A stretch of DNA of 20,387 nucleotides from Spongospora subterranea (Eukaryota > Endomyxa > Phytomyxea > Plasmodiophorida > Plasmodiophoridae): assembly GCA_900404475.1 (NCBI GenBank), contig OUQQ01000356.1:1-20387 (forward strand). The letters are read 5' to 3'. A program made the position numbers and the translations under genes. Below, one piece after another: positions 1-9,818 of the stretch. How positions within the stretch are numbered: position 1 is the first letter of the stretch; each line of letters starts with the position of its first letter. The notes under the pieces were generated by a model. The model was not told the origin of the DNA and ran no database searches. It was given only the letters and a program-made list of their open reading frames with translations.

Positions 1-101
1 AAGTGTACATATGGGAGTGCGTCAGCATCGCTCACAAGTGTACATATGGGAGTGCGTCAGCATCGCTCACAAGTGTACACATGGGAGTGCGCAGCCCCCT
101 C
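1..101. repeat. 35-bp tandem repeat, about 2.8 copies, cut by the window edge
   Basis: Two perfect 35-bp units occupy 1-35 and 36-70, each starting AAGTGTACATATGGGAGTGC. A third, diverged copy from 71 keeps the first part (ACAC for ACAT) and then loses similarity around 100. The array may extend left of the window. No coding function is seen. It could be a subterminal or retroelement-linked minisatellite; the window cannot decide this. Confidence 0.85.
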
Positions 102-340
102 ATTTTTCCGCCGCTTGTGTAGATTTAAACGACTGTTTGATCTCAAATGTGTTGGTACTGTTGTCAGACCCCCATGTGTAGATATTCACCTTGTGTAGTT
201 GTTTGTTTCCTACGGTACGTTCGTTTAGTAGAGGCGTTTTTGATCTAGTGTTGATTAAAGTAACTATTGATGAAAATCATGTCTACACACGCGAACCAGG
301 GGCGTGAACCAGCCATTGTTCATGTCCCGTCATCACAGGG

Positions 341-767
341 GCCATTTTTTACCTTTCAAACGGATTTAGGTATATGAAATCCGTTCCAATAAACCATTCG
401 CAATTATAGTTGCCAATATACCCATTGTTTGCCTGCAAGGTCTCGGTGCTTGCCCTTGACAGGGTTAAGAGAACGAGAGTAAAAGCAGCATGGATGTAGA
501 ACGCCTTCTGCATCAAACTGCGACAAAATCGCGCCAATTGCAAAATTACTCGCATCGGTTTCGAGGGTGAATGGCTGCGAGGGGTCTGCATGCACTAAGA
601 TTGGAGCAGAAGTGAAGGCTTGTTTCAAACGCGTGAATGCGTCTAGTGTCAATGGCAAGCACCGAGACCTTGCAGGCAAACAATGGTTATATTGGCAACT
701 ATAATTGCGAATGGTTTATTGGAACGGATTTCATATACCTAAATCCGTTTGAAAGGTGGAAAATGGC
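341..767. repeat. Long inverted repeat (118-bp arms) around a 191-bp spacer
   Basis: Left arm 341-458 and right arm 650-767 are reverse complements with only about four mismatches. The outer part of each arm contains a further small palindrome: AACGGATTT at 359-367 faces AAATCCGTT at 377-385, with the same arrangement mirrored in the right arm. The 191-bp spacer (459-649) holds the retrotransposon RNase H fragment annotated separately. No obvious target-site duplication flanks the arms. The structure could be a foldback or MITE-like element that captured a retroelement fragment, or the result of inverted insertion of two copies of one repeat. Confidence 0.9.
459..649 (-). pseudogene. Ty3/gypsy-type reverse transcriptase-RNase H fragment
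   Basis: Read on the minus strand, this stretch encodes about 63 residues typical of the RT-RNase H junction of Ty3/gypsy polyproteins: AFTRLKQAFTSAPILVHADP, then FTLETDASNFAIGAILSQ, then a YSRSLNP block. TDAS contains the first catalytic Asp of the retroelement RNase H fold. The upstream RT palm (YxDD) and the downstream RNase H and integrase are absent. The open frame continues into the inverted-repeat arms on both sides, but the residues there are unrelated to the family. This is a dead fragment, not a working enzyme. The identity is clear from the motif; the element family cannot be set more finely. Confidence 0.88.
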
Positions 768-1039
768 ACGTTCGTATAATTGCTGACACGGTATTGATCT
801 CACCCAATAAACACTTATAACTTGAACACTGTGGCGTCATTATGAACGCAGCAGGAGACCCGCCCAAGATTAAATCAAATACTCTCGTGATGACGATGAC
901 GTCGAAAATTTAACGAAACTTTATGAACACGAACTAGAAATAAGGGTGGCAGCTGAACTAAGAGACCGAAATCGAATAGAATCTTAGTCTGAAGGAACAC
1001 TGCCAAGGAGTGTGTCCTCCATGGATAATCATCAATCCT

Positions 1040-1652
1040 TTCATGGTCGAGACGAAGAATATGTATCCAGACTGCCAATCCCGATTCAAAGGTTTGATGG
1101 ATATTCGATATGCATTTTTCCATCTCTAAACTGGCAGTGCAAATCATGAAGCAATACCGGTTGATGAACACAATGGGGCATCAAGAAGATGGAAGCCCAG
1201 TAGAGCAGTTACCTATTTGAGGCAGATATCAAGAAAGATATTATTGGTAAAAACTTTTATCTGCATTCATCATTCAACAGAGGAAGCAGCGTTTTTGTCT
1301 AGGGTTTTAGACCAAACAACTGCAGCAATTTGTTGGAAAGCACTTTGGATTTTTTTAATCCACACAGTATTGCATCTAAAAGTAGTACATAATGCAAATG
1401 ACACAAGAATTCAGTGATTGCAAAAAAGGGGCAAATGAACCTATTGCCAAGTTTGTTATTAGGCTTGAGAAGTCTGCTATTACTATCCTCCCGACTGATT
1501 TTGGAACTTTAGACCAGTCGCTTACGACGTTGATTCTTCTAAAAGGGTCAAGTCCTGTTACGACAATGTCATTTTCACCATTGCTAGACAGACGGTATCG
1601 ATGTACCTCCGATTGCTACAGTCGAGGCAACGCAAAAATGCAAGAAAGGTAA
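1040..1652 (+). pseudogene. Degenerate retrotransposon gag-like remnant
   Basis: Three frame-shifted stretches on the plus strand resemble successive blocks of an LTR-retrotransposon Gag. Near 1072-1100 there is LPIPIQRFDGYS (compare the LP.P..FDG block). Near 1280-1350 there is AFLSRVLDQTTAAICWKALW (compare the A.L...L.G.A..W..L block). From about 1392 there is KKGANEPIAKFVIRLEKSA (compare the LRQG..S...Y...F..LA block). Stops and frame changes separate the blocks, so no intact protein exists. The order of blocks is right for Gag, but each match is weak and the call is an inference. It need not belong to the same element as the RNase H fragment, which lies on the opposite strand. Confidence 0.45.
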
Positions 1653-1681
1653 TGATGCTGCAAAAGTCAAATAAATTTTGA

Positions 1682-1838
1682 AAACAGGATGGATGTGCAG
1701 TATAACGACCATGAACGTTCAAATTCTGAACTGAAATCTACCATTCAATCCGTTCAAAAGGATTTACGGTGTTGACAAAGTCATCGTCCATTCATGAATG
1801 TGGTCGTTCACCATGGACGTTATACCTCCATCCTGTTT
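1682..1838. repeat. 157-bp MITE-like element with imperfect inverted ends
   Basis: The ends are inverted: AAACAGGATGGATG...TATAACG at the left faces CGTTATACCTCCATCCTGTTT at the right. The similarity continues inward through a CCATG...AACG block, so each arm spans roughly 35 bp with one small gap. No open frame of note lies inside. A target-site duplication is not evident. The structure fits a small non-autonomous foldback or MITE-like insertion, or a decayed hairpin. Confidence 0.55.
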
Positions 1839-1989
1839 ATCAATATCGTTTGACTTTTGGCGTTCAAAGTGAGACCCAACCCCATAACCTCTAAACGAAG
1901 TAGTGTTTTATCTGGTTTCTTGTTGACATCATTTCCAAAGATACCAGAATGAGGTTGTTCACGATGGGCTTTAATCTTGTTACCTGAAG

Positions 1990-2278
1990 GATTGTTCGCG
2001 CGCCATCTAGACAAGATGCCCAGAAACTGGCATCGGAATTGAATGAAAATATAACCTTTTCTACAATACCAGACATTGAAAACGGTGATTTGATTATGCA
2101 CCGGCACCTACCAACTGACATGGAAGATAAAGTGATTTTCTTGATATACCAGATGATGAAATATTCCAATTCTGCCTCAGACTCTCAAAAAGTGTCAGCA
2201 CATGTAGCAGCAAGTATTGGTCCGGGAACTGTTCCGATATTGCAAAGAATCATACTACCAAAGATAACGGCCACATGA
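1990..2278 (+). other. Unassigned open stretch, possible gene or element fragment
   Basis: A frame open from just after a TGA near 1987 to the stop at 2278 gives about 95 residues of fairly normal composition (APSRQDAQKLASEL, then IPDIENGDL, then HVAASIGPGTVPIL). There is no ATG at its start and no family I recognise. It lies between the retroelement debris and the ATPase promoter, so it may be the last exon of a decayed gene or another piece of a mobile element. It could equally be chance. Confidence 0.2.
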
Positions 2279-2688
2279 TTTCGCGTTCGAAACAGAGAGC
2301 CCACCCCTGAGGTTGAAATTGAATAGACACAGTTCACAATGGAATGCAATATCACGGTTCGCGACGCCTTTCATATCAGCTGTGTCCGCGAAACATAGTC
2401 CATGGCCGGATCCATGGAATGGAGAACCGTGACGTCATGATCGTCTGAGACCATCTTGTCGACGCCGTCCTTCGACTTGAGGTGCACATACGGTACTAGA
2501 CCCCTTGACAATGTCACTGGGAAATGTTACGAGGCCCGGCCCAATCCTCACTGCCTGCCTGTTCTTTTAGATCTCCTCAGTGAGTGGGGTGCTGTACCAG
2601 ATGTGATTGTGGTAATCGGTACACTTATATATCTTCATTCGACCATCGGATCGCGCTCTATATCGACCATTGGATCGCATCGGAGCTG
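2279..2688 (+). promoter_or_regulatory. Upstream region of the P-type ATPase, with a CRE-type palindrome
   Basis: No gene is seen in this stretch. It holds a perfect TGACGTCA (2430-2437), the classic ATF/CREB bZIP site, about 250 bp before the ATPase start codon. Near the start there are two copies of a 16-bp sequence differing at one base (TCGACCATCGGATCGC, about 2639-2654 and 2663-2678), probably within the 5' UTR. Function of either element is inferred only from position. Confidence 0.35.
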
Positions 2689-5600
2689 ATGGCTAAACCG
2701 AACGACACTGCCCTCGTCGATGTCAATCCGCATTTGTCGGACGAGGCTGTCAAGGCGATGACTTTCGAAGACGTGGCAGCACGGACAGAAGCCAATATCA
2801 ATGCATCACAGTTGCTGTCTAGTCCAGGGCTGAAGCCTGAGCAGGTTGCCCAACGTCTTGCTAGGGATGGGCCCAATTGTATGACCGAAACGCCAGCCCC
2901 TCCTCTGTGGAAACGATTTTTCAAACATCTTCTTGATCCGATGCTGATATTGTTGATGATAGCTGGTAGTCAAAATTGAGGATACAGGAATGTTTTGATT
3001 AATGTGGTCGTTATCCCAGGAGTCCTGTCCTTCGCGTCGTATTTAGTCAGCATTTCTAACAATATATCTGACATTCCGGATATATCGCTTGCTTGCATTC
3101 TCTTTGTTCTTGTTTTCGCCACAGCTTTTCTATCTTTCTACCAAGAGGGACAGGTAAGCGCTTGTTGACCGAATGTCCGGTGATTAAATATGTACAATGT
3201 AGGCCGAAAGTGCAATGAAAGGATTTGCTAACATGTTGCCGCAAGCCGCCACTGTTCGTCGTGGCGGTGCTCAACTTTCAGTTTTCGCTCGTGACCTTGT
3301 TATAGGAGATATTGTCATTCTCCAAACAGGTATTCTATTATAAAGCTACAAACCAAAATGTGACATAATTGCTTTGTACAGGCGACAAAGTGCCAGCTGA
3401 CATCGCTCTAATCCATTGTCGAGGACTTCGAACGGATCTTAGTTCGATGACTGGCGAGGCACTTCCAGTAAAAATGAGGGCTTTACAGGAACCAGCAACA
3501 GAAGTAAGTTCAAATTGATATCAACCATTTCAGGTAACTCAATAGCGCAGGGAGAATGTTTGGCATTATGCAGCTCTAAGGTCATGATGGGGACAGCGTT
3601 AGGAATCGTTATACGAATTGGGGATAAATGCACCATCGGAATGATCGCGAACTTAGCGTCGCAATCACCCACGAATCAGTCGACCCTTCGGCGGAACGTC
3701 GAACACTTTGTCAAGCTAATTGCTGTGCTAGCAGTGTCAATGGCCTCTGTTATGTTTGTTGTGTCTCTTATCAAAAACGGTTTTCGTAACATCCTTCAAA
3801 GTATTGTCGCAAATTTCATCGTGATCCTTGTGGCCAATGTCCCTGAGGTACAATTTATTCATTCGATTGATGTCTTGTATGAATATATTGACTTCAGGGT
3901 CTTCCTGCGGCAGTATCTGGCTGTCTTGCTGTTGCTGCTCGAAAAATGGCAGAGAAGAAAGTGTTGGTTAAGAAGCTTGAAGTCTTGGACACTCTGGGTG
4001 CCGTTACTGTAATATCAACCAATGCATCTACGTCAAGCTATCGATTGAATCAAGTTGTGCTATAGACTATTTGTACCGATAAGACAGGTACACTCACTCA
4101 AAATCACATGGCGGTAAGGTACGCGTGCACTGTTAATGGATGAAAGCCCAATTTTTTACATAGGTTGCTGCTCTGTACTATGATGACGATATGCAACCTG
4201 CTGATAGTTTATCACATCCGAGACACGCCCAAGTATACCGCAGCTTTCTACTTGTGCATCATATCTTAGTACATGGCTGTAGGAAATAACGTCAGCAATG
4301 GAATTTCATGATCTTTTTGCTCTCTGCTTCAAAAAAGACCCTTTGCACTGTGCTATTGTGTTTAGTGCTCTTTGCAATCAAGCTCAAGCCTCTGATTATA
4401 TTCAAGGAGTACGTGATTTCCTTTTTTTGAGGCCTTGAAAAATAACCCAATTTGTAGCAAGAGCCGTCAGTGCTCCAGTCGGACCCGAAGCTTCGGGCGA
4501 CCAAAACTCTATCTGTTGGGATATTGCAGTCAAACCCTCATCTTAATCTTCAAAATTTACACAACAGCTCATCTTCTTATCGTGTGGCAAGCCCAAACAG
4601 GAATGGGAGTGGATCGAACCAGAGAGGCTCACTAGTAGGGCGTTGAAACCTACTAGTGTCGTCGCCATTGTTTTCACCGTTTTTTTTTCGATTTAGAACG
4701 TACAATCACCAGAAAACTACAACATGACATTATCAGCTGTATCCAGAGTAAAGTCGTCTCCGATCATTTTGGACGAAATCACTCTCAAACGGGTTCGTAC
4801 TATGCCAACTAATTTCCAGGATTCAGTTCGATCAACAAGGACGACTGGGAATAAGGTCCAACAAAGTTTCTCTTAAGTCACTGTTTTGTAAAGTATTCGC
4901 AAACAGGATGCGTTACGCAAGGAAACCCGTGTCCCTCGCTCTCGTGACGTTGTTTCCGGGAACGCATCGGATATCGCCATGTTTTGTTTTACTGAGCAAT
5001 ATCTCGATGTAATGTATCTTCGTGAAGAGGTATGACGGTCCACTTCTTAGTTTTCAACCGCCTGAATCTTTTCAGATACGAACTTTATTCTTACTGCCCT
5101 TCAGTTCCGAAAGGAAGTGGATGGCTTCAATACATGGTGTTCCTCCTTCGGATTTGTCTGAAGCGACAAACAAACGACTTCTGATAGTGAAAGGAGCATT
5201 AGAGCGCGTGTAAGTCAAACTTTTTTAGCAAACAACCTCATCGCTCAACTGAATGCCAGACTTATTCGATGCTCCACGGTAATGAAGAAAGGCGAAATTG
5301 TTCCGCTTACAGAGATGTCTCGCCAAAAGGTGGAGAATGCGTGTTCGGAATTTGCGAAGAAGGGCGAACGTGTCAGTTCTTGTAATATTCGTCGATAATG
5401 CATGACTTTTTTGGTCGAGCAGGTTCTTGTCATCGCTATGGCTACACTAGCAAAGGAAGACGAATCCTTTCAATATACTTTGGACGACAACGATGACGGT
5501 ACGATAAAAGCTAATTTTCCCATCGACAACCTAACCTTAGTTGCCTGTCTTGCACTGCATGATCCTCCCAAGGTAATGAATCCCTTTTTCTTGCGCTGCT

Positions 5601-7319
5601 GCGAGGCTTAGGGCTTTCAGGTTGGTGTTGCCGAAGCTGTACTCAAATGTCAAAGCGCCGGAATTCGTGTAATAATGATAACAGGAGATCATCCAGCGAC
5701 GGCAGAAGCAATTGCTCGACATTGTAATATTATCAAGAACTACCATACCAAAAACGAGATTGCGCAAATGGGAATGTCCAAAGTGCAAAATGGCGAAGTT
5801 TGTGCTCTGCTTAGAACCTACATACTGTGTTTGATGTTGATATATAGATGGAATTGGCTGGAGCAGCAATTGTAACTGGATCAGACATTGACAATTACAC
5901 CGAAGAACAATGGACGGAACTACTGGACATGCATGAGATTGTCTTTGCAAGAACATCGCCAGTCAATAAGCTTCAAATTGTTGATAGATTACAGAAAAAA
6001 GGCGAGATCGTTGCAATGACAGGAGGTTCTGTCCAACTCGTATGCTTTTCGTTGACCTTTCTTATACTTGTGATCTAGATGGTGTTAATGATTCCCCTGC
6101 TCTTCGCCGAGCTGATGTTGGTATTGCAATGTCAGTTCGACTGCCTAGTTCCAACCTGCCAATATTTATTGGATTTTTGTAAGGGGTCTTCGTGGTCATG
6201 ATGTTGCCCGAGATGCTGCTGATATTGTACTAATGGACGACGATTTCTGCACAATTGTGAATGGCATTGAAGAAGGTTCAGGGAGGTTCATCAACTTTCT
6301 TTATCCGCTAATTCCTGCGTCTAGGCCGGTTGATCTTTGACAACTTGCGTAAGATCATTGCATATACGCTATGTCATTTGACCCCAGAAGTTTTTGCTGT
6401 AATCATTACTCTATTATTCGGCATGCCAACTGGCTTAAATTCTTTCATGATCCTCGCTATCGATTTGGGAACTGAGGTGTGTAATGCTGATTCCAGGCGG
6501 CTTCATCCTGTACTTATTACTCCAGGTCTTTCCCTCTTTATCTCTTAGTTACGAAGAAGCAGAAGACGCCATTATGCAACGACCGCCGCGTGATGACAAA
6601 GTTGATCGGCTTGTTTCCCGACCATTATTCATGTATTCGTACCTGGAAACGGGATTGCCTGTCGCAGCGGCAAGTATTTTCGCCTACCTGATTGTTTTCT
6701 ACGGGGCAGGGGTAAATTCTTCATAGTTCGAAATTTGTGTTAGTTATACATGCTTCTGATTGAAATAATGCAGGTAAATCTTTCTGATCTGTATCAAACC
6801 AAATACTTTGTCTCGGATAGTCCTGACCTGACGTTAACCGACGGAAGGAAGATTGGAGTCGACGATCAGCTTGCAATTCTGGCTTCGGCTCAGTCAGCGT
6901 ATTTGGCGACCATCGTTTTTTCTCAGTTCTGGCATATTTTTCAAGTTAAAACAAGAGTGAATTCGGTAAATTTTTTGTCAGTAGGTTTCTCCGCGTGCTG
7001 ATCCCTATGTCAAGGTCTGGAAACACGGTGTGTTTAACAACCGGTTAATGAACGCTGGAGTTCTAGTGGAAATCGGCATGTTGATTTCGTTTATATGTAC
7101 GTTTGCTCAAATCATAGCATGTCCCTAGTACTAATTTGAGATTCCTATCAAGATATACCGTTTCTCAGTTATGTATTCGGTACCGGGTATCAGAATCAAC
7201 TGGCCATTTGGCTACCGCACTTGCTGTCCATGGCCTACCTGACTGTGTTTAACTACGTCCGCAAATTCTATCTCAGGAAGGACCTAAACAGCAAGTTTTC
7301 CCAGTGGTTTGGTTGGTAA
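2689..7319 (+). CDS. P-type cation ATPase, P2C (Na+/K+-ATPase alpha-like), 24 exons
   Basis: ATP-driven cation pump of a cellular membrane. Exons: 2689-2965, 3020-3153, 3203-3329, 3382-3503, 3551-3847, 3898-4008, 4066-4113, 4164-4232, 4283-4408, 4458-4634, 4697-4855, 4907-5029, 5076-5209, 5260-5371, 5423-5572, 5621-5797, 5848-6025, 6079-6130, 6184-6275, 6325-6476, 6526-6711, 6774-6956, 7015-7096, 7153-7319. They sum to 1144 aa, and all frames close. Motifs in order: TGEA (203-206, actuator), VPEG (317-320, M4), DKTGT with phosphorylated Asp361, KGALE (629-633, ATP site), TGD (743-745), GDGVND (840-845), TPE (908-910, M5), IDLGTE (934-939, M6). The family is usually about 1000 aa; the excess is a Ser/Asn-rich insert in the N domain (about 440-560). 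Several ion-ligand positions differ from animal pumps, so the transported ion is open. In-frame stops seen in the raw frames all fall in 46-62-nt introns. Least certain are the junctions at 3503/3551, 4232/4283 and 6956/7015. The start is the first ATG of the conserved frame. Confidence 0.9.
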
Positions 7320-7538
7320 AAAGACGCTAACGCGTTTGAGTCTTTCCTCTATTTTTTTCAGATTCAATAAACATATCCCTTCACCAATTTGATGAACTCA
7401 TATTCGTTCTACTTCCGGCGAGGAGTGATGTATTATCAACACGAAGCAATTCTTATTCGTTTCTCATAAACAATTATATTTAAACTGGTTCGTTTTTATG
7501 GATTATATCACGTTGAGATTTTGGTTTCTCAGCGCTGT
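7320..7538. other. Convergent 3' intergenic spacer
   Basis: 219 bp between the stop codons of the ATPase (+) and the Myb-TPR gene (-). It is AT-rich, with AATAAA at about 7366-7371 that may serve as the ATPase polyadenylation signal. No gene is seen. Confidence 0.5.
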
Positions 7539-9424
7539 TTAATGCATGAAGCGTGAGGCGAGATTGTCATTGATAGGGATTTGTGAATCTTGATTGGCTG
7601 AAGATACATTTGGGGATAACAGTAGGTCTGAGATATCATCTCCTCGCAATGATGGATCACTCAATCGCATAATGGCTTCGTCGTACCAAACTCTTGCTTG
7701 ACTATTGCTTGGATCGATATTCATGGCGTCCTTGAAATCTCTCAGCGCCAGCTCGTAATGGCGAACTATCTCAGTTGGGGTCTTGGGACCATCCTTGGCC
7801 TGAGCCATTATCGTGAGCCCTCGGGTGACCAACGCTGATACACAGCGAGGTCTCAGAGCCAGTGTTGATTCACAATCGGCGATGCATTGCTCCAACATTC
7901 CCATATTATAGTGGGTTAGCGCTCTGGTCAAGAATGCATTCATGGCCGAGGCTGACGTTGGGTTGATGTCTATTGTTGTTGTGCAATCCATGATCGCTAA
8001 ATCAAACTGCAAATGAAGCCACAATAAATACGACAAAAACAGGGCTGGCAATGATGAAGAACTACCTCTCCTTTACTGTTGAAGGCCATTCCGCGATTTG
8101 TGAACGCATCAGCATAGGAACAATCGAGAGCGATGGCAGTGGAGAAGTCATCCAGCGCCTGATCGACTAGTCCTTTGGCGTAGTAGACGACACCCCTGTG
8201 ATTGTATAGTACAGGGTTGGATGGATTTAGCGCGATCTCCCTCGAATACTCGTCAATACTCCTGTCATAATTCTCACTTGGATCCAATGATGCCTGTATT
8301 GACGACTTCATGCCCCCTTCATCCATGGAGCTCGATATTGGGTTGAAAACCTGCCCGGATGCGAAACAATCCGATCCCATCAGCATGTTGCCGATCCCTC
8401 CAGAGATGTCACCGGTGAACCCCAACGACATTGGCGAAGGCGAATGCAAACCGTACTGGCGATCGTCATCTCGTTTCCGCTTCTTCATCATTCTGGCCCA
8501 TTTCGATTTCAAGCTGTGGGCAGTACGATGAGACAGATGAGGCCTGTATCTGGCGTCAAGTAAAATGGCCTTCCAATCTGTCCCGTAAATTTCAAATCCT
8601 TTGACTAGGGCATCGGTTTCCAATCGACCCCATGATCTCATTGACTGCAATTGTTGCCCGCTCTGATATCCTTCCCTGAAACTGTCGATCCCTTCACTGC
8701 CGCAATCGTCTTGATTGCTGTTGTCGAACAAACTCGGCTTCGGCATCTCTTGCAACTGATTCCAGAATATCTGCAACGCGGCAGGCGATCTGTTCATGAG
8801 AGGAACAGCGTAATTTGGATCCGACAAAATAGCTGTCCAGTTCGGCCCATATCGTGCTGTGCTTTCTTTCAACGCTTGAATCTCCTCCGGTCGGAATGGA
8901 TCGAACATCCCTTCGCATGAGATTCCCAGACCACTTCCAATCCCTCCGTACCCATCGATGAACGACTTCCCAAATGGGGTGTTGACTCCTCCCATGATCC
9001 CACCTTCCATACCCATTATTGACATGGTCTGACCAGGCGGCATCGACTGATGATGGCCCCAAATCCGCGAATTGGCGTTCATCTTCTCCTCGTGCTCTTT
9101 GGACATCTTGTACCACTTCAACTTCAACGAGCCCGCCGATCGACCGCCCAGCGTGGGTGCGAAATCCCCATCGTCCAAAATCGCCTTCCAGTTCCTGCCG
9201 TACCTAGCGACACCTTGCTGTAATAGCTCCACCTCATGCGTCTTCCAGACTTGTTGTTGAGCCCTGGCTCGTTTACCTTCAATTGCCGCATCCTGATTGC
9301 TGTGCGTTTCGCCATCGATGTCGAGAGATGAGTGGGCCAACAAGCCGTCCGGTCGGAAATGTCCCGATTTCGACAGATCATTGGGCAGGTGGTCGCTTTG
9401 GAGTCCTCCGGTTGCAGTTGACAT
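7539..9424 (-). CDS. Three-repeat Myb/SANT protein with a C-terminal TPR domain
   Basis: Predicted nuclear DNA- or chromatin-binding protein, 608 aa, from exons 9424-8066 and 8006-7539 with a 59-nt intron. Three Myb/SANT repeats lie at about 57-109, 174-226 and 262-316. Each follows the pattern W/F...E...L..G...YG..W.AIL.D......L..R....L...W. Repeats 1 and 3 end LKLKW and LKSKW, recalling the LKDKW recognition helix of telobox-type Myb proteins. A basic KKRKR (314-318) is a likely nuclear signal. Gly/Met-rich linkers separate the repeats. From about 383 to 590 there are four or five TPR units (for example VLYNHRGVVYYAKGLVDQAL), a protein-interaction scaffold. The intron falls inside a TPR (KGE|FDLA). 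I do not recognise a named family with this order of domains. The start is the first ATG in frame (MSTATGG); the frame stays open upstream without an ATG, so a longer N-terminus is possible. Confidence 0.82.
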
Positions 9425-9818
9425 AGATTCTTGATAGATCCGTTTTTGAGTTGGGTGAAGATCAGCGGGGATCCAGGGGGTTCGATCCGATCTGGACAAC
9501 AGCAGCGCCGAATCGACGAGAGTACTCCTCTACCTAAAGGAACCAAAGCGACAATGGACTGTGACGGTGTCGATCGTAGAGTACTCCAGTTCGGTAATGA
9601 CGTTGAGAACTGCTCTGTTTTCGATTGAGTCGATGGTCGACGGACAGCAAACAATTCCCACAATAGGGACGAAGGCCGTCACAGGATCAACGAAACTCCA
9701 GAGAGCTGCTTTGACGGCTAACGACAACCCATCATGACTAATCTACAATTTACACATTGCATACTATCCGGGAGACAATACTGTTGCAGATTACTGACTG
9801 ATGTATTCTCAATGTTGA
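9425..9818. other. Spacer between the T-protein stop and the Myb-TPR start
   Basis: 394 bp, presumed 5' region of the Myb-TPR gene and 3' region of the T-protein gene, both on the minus strand. It contains a 66-codon minus-strand frame (9727-9530) without an ATG. This frame could join the Myb-TPR frame through a 42-nt GT-AG stretch (9533-9492). Otherwise nothing is recognised. Confidence 0.4.

Noticed and set aside
116..289. TGTGTAGA (116-123) and TCTACACA (282-289) as terminal inverted repeats of a small element.
   Set aside because: Only 8 bp, the same word recurs internally (near 174), and no target duplication is visible.
3504..3533. A 30-nt intron in the ATPase ending at the first TTTCAG.
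   Set aside because: It would put a stop directly after the junction. Using the next AG (3550) gives a normal 47-nt intron and keeps the frame.
6957..6984. A 28-nt intron in the ATPase C-terminal part.
   Set aside because: Too short compared with all other introns. The AG at 7014 gives 58 nt and joins VKTR to VWKHGVFNN, matching the family spacing better.
2689..7319. The ATPase as a pseudogene, because the raw frames are interrupted by many stops.
   Set aside because: Every stop falls within a 46-62-nt GT-AG segment whose removal restores conserved P-type motifs in frame; the sum of exons is divisible by three with one terminal stop.
8651..9727. Long frames on both strands overlapping the Myb-TPR gene.
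   Set aside because: They are byproducts of the GC-richer codons of the Myb-TPR exon; only the minus-strand frame with Myb and TPR patterns has family support.
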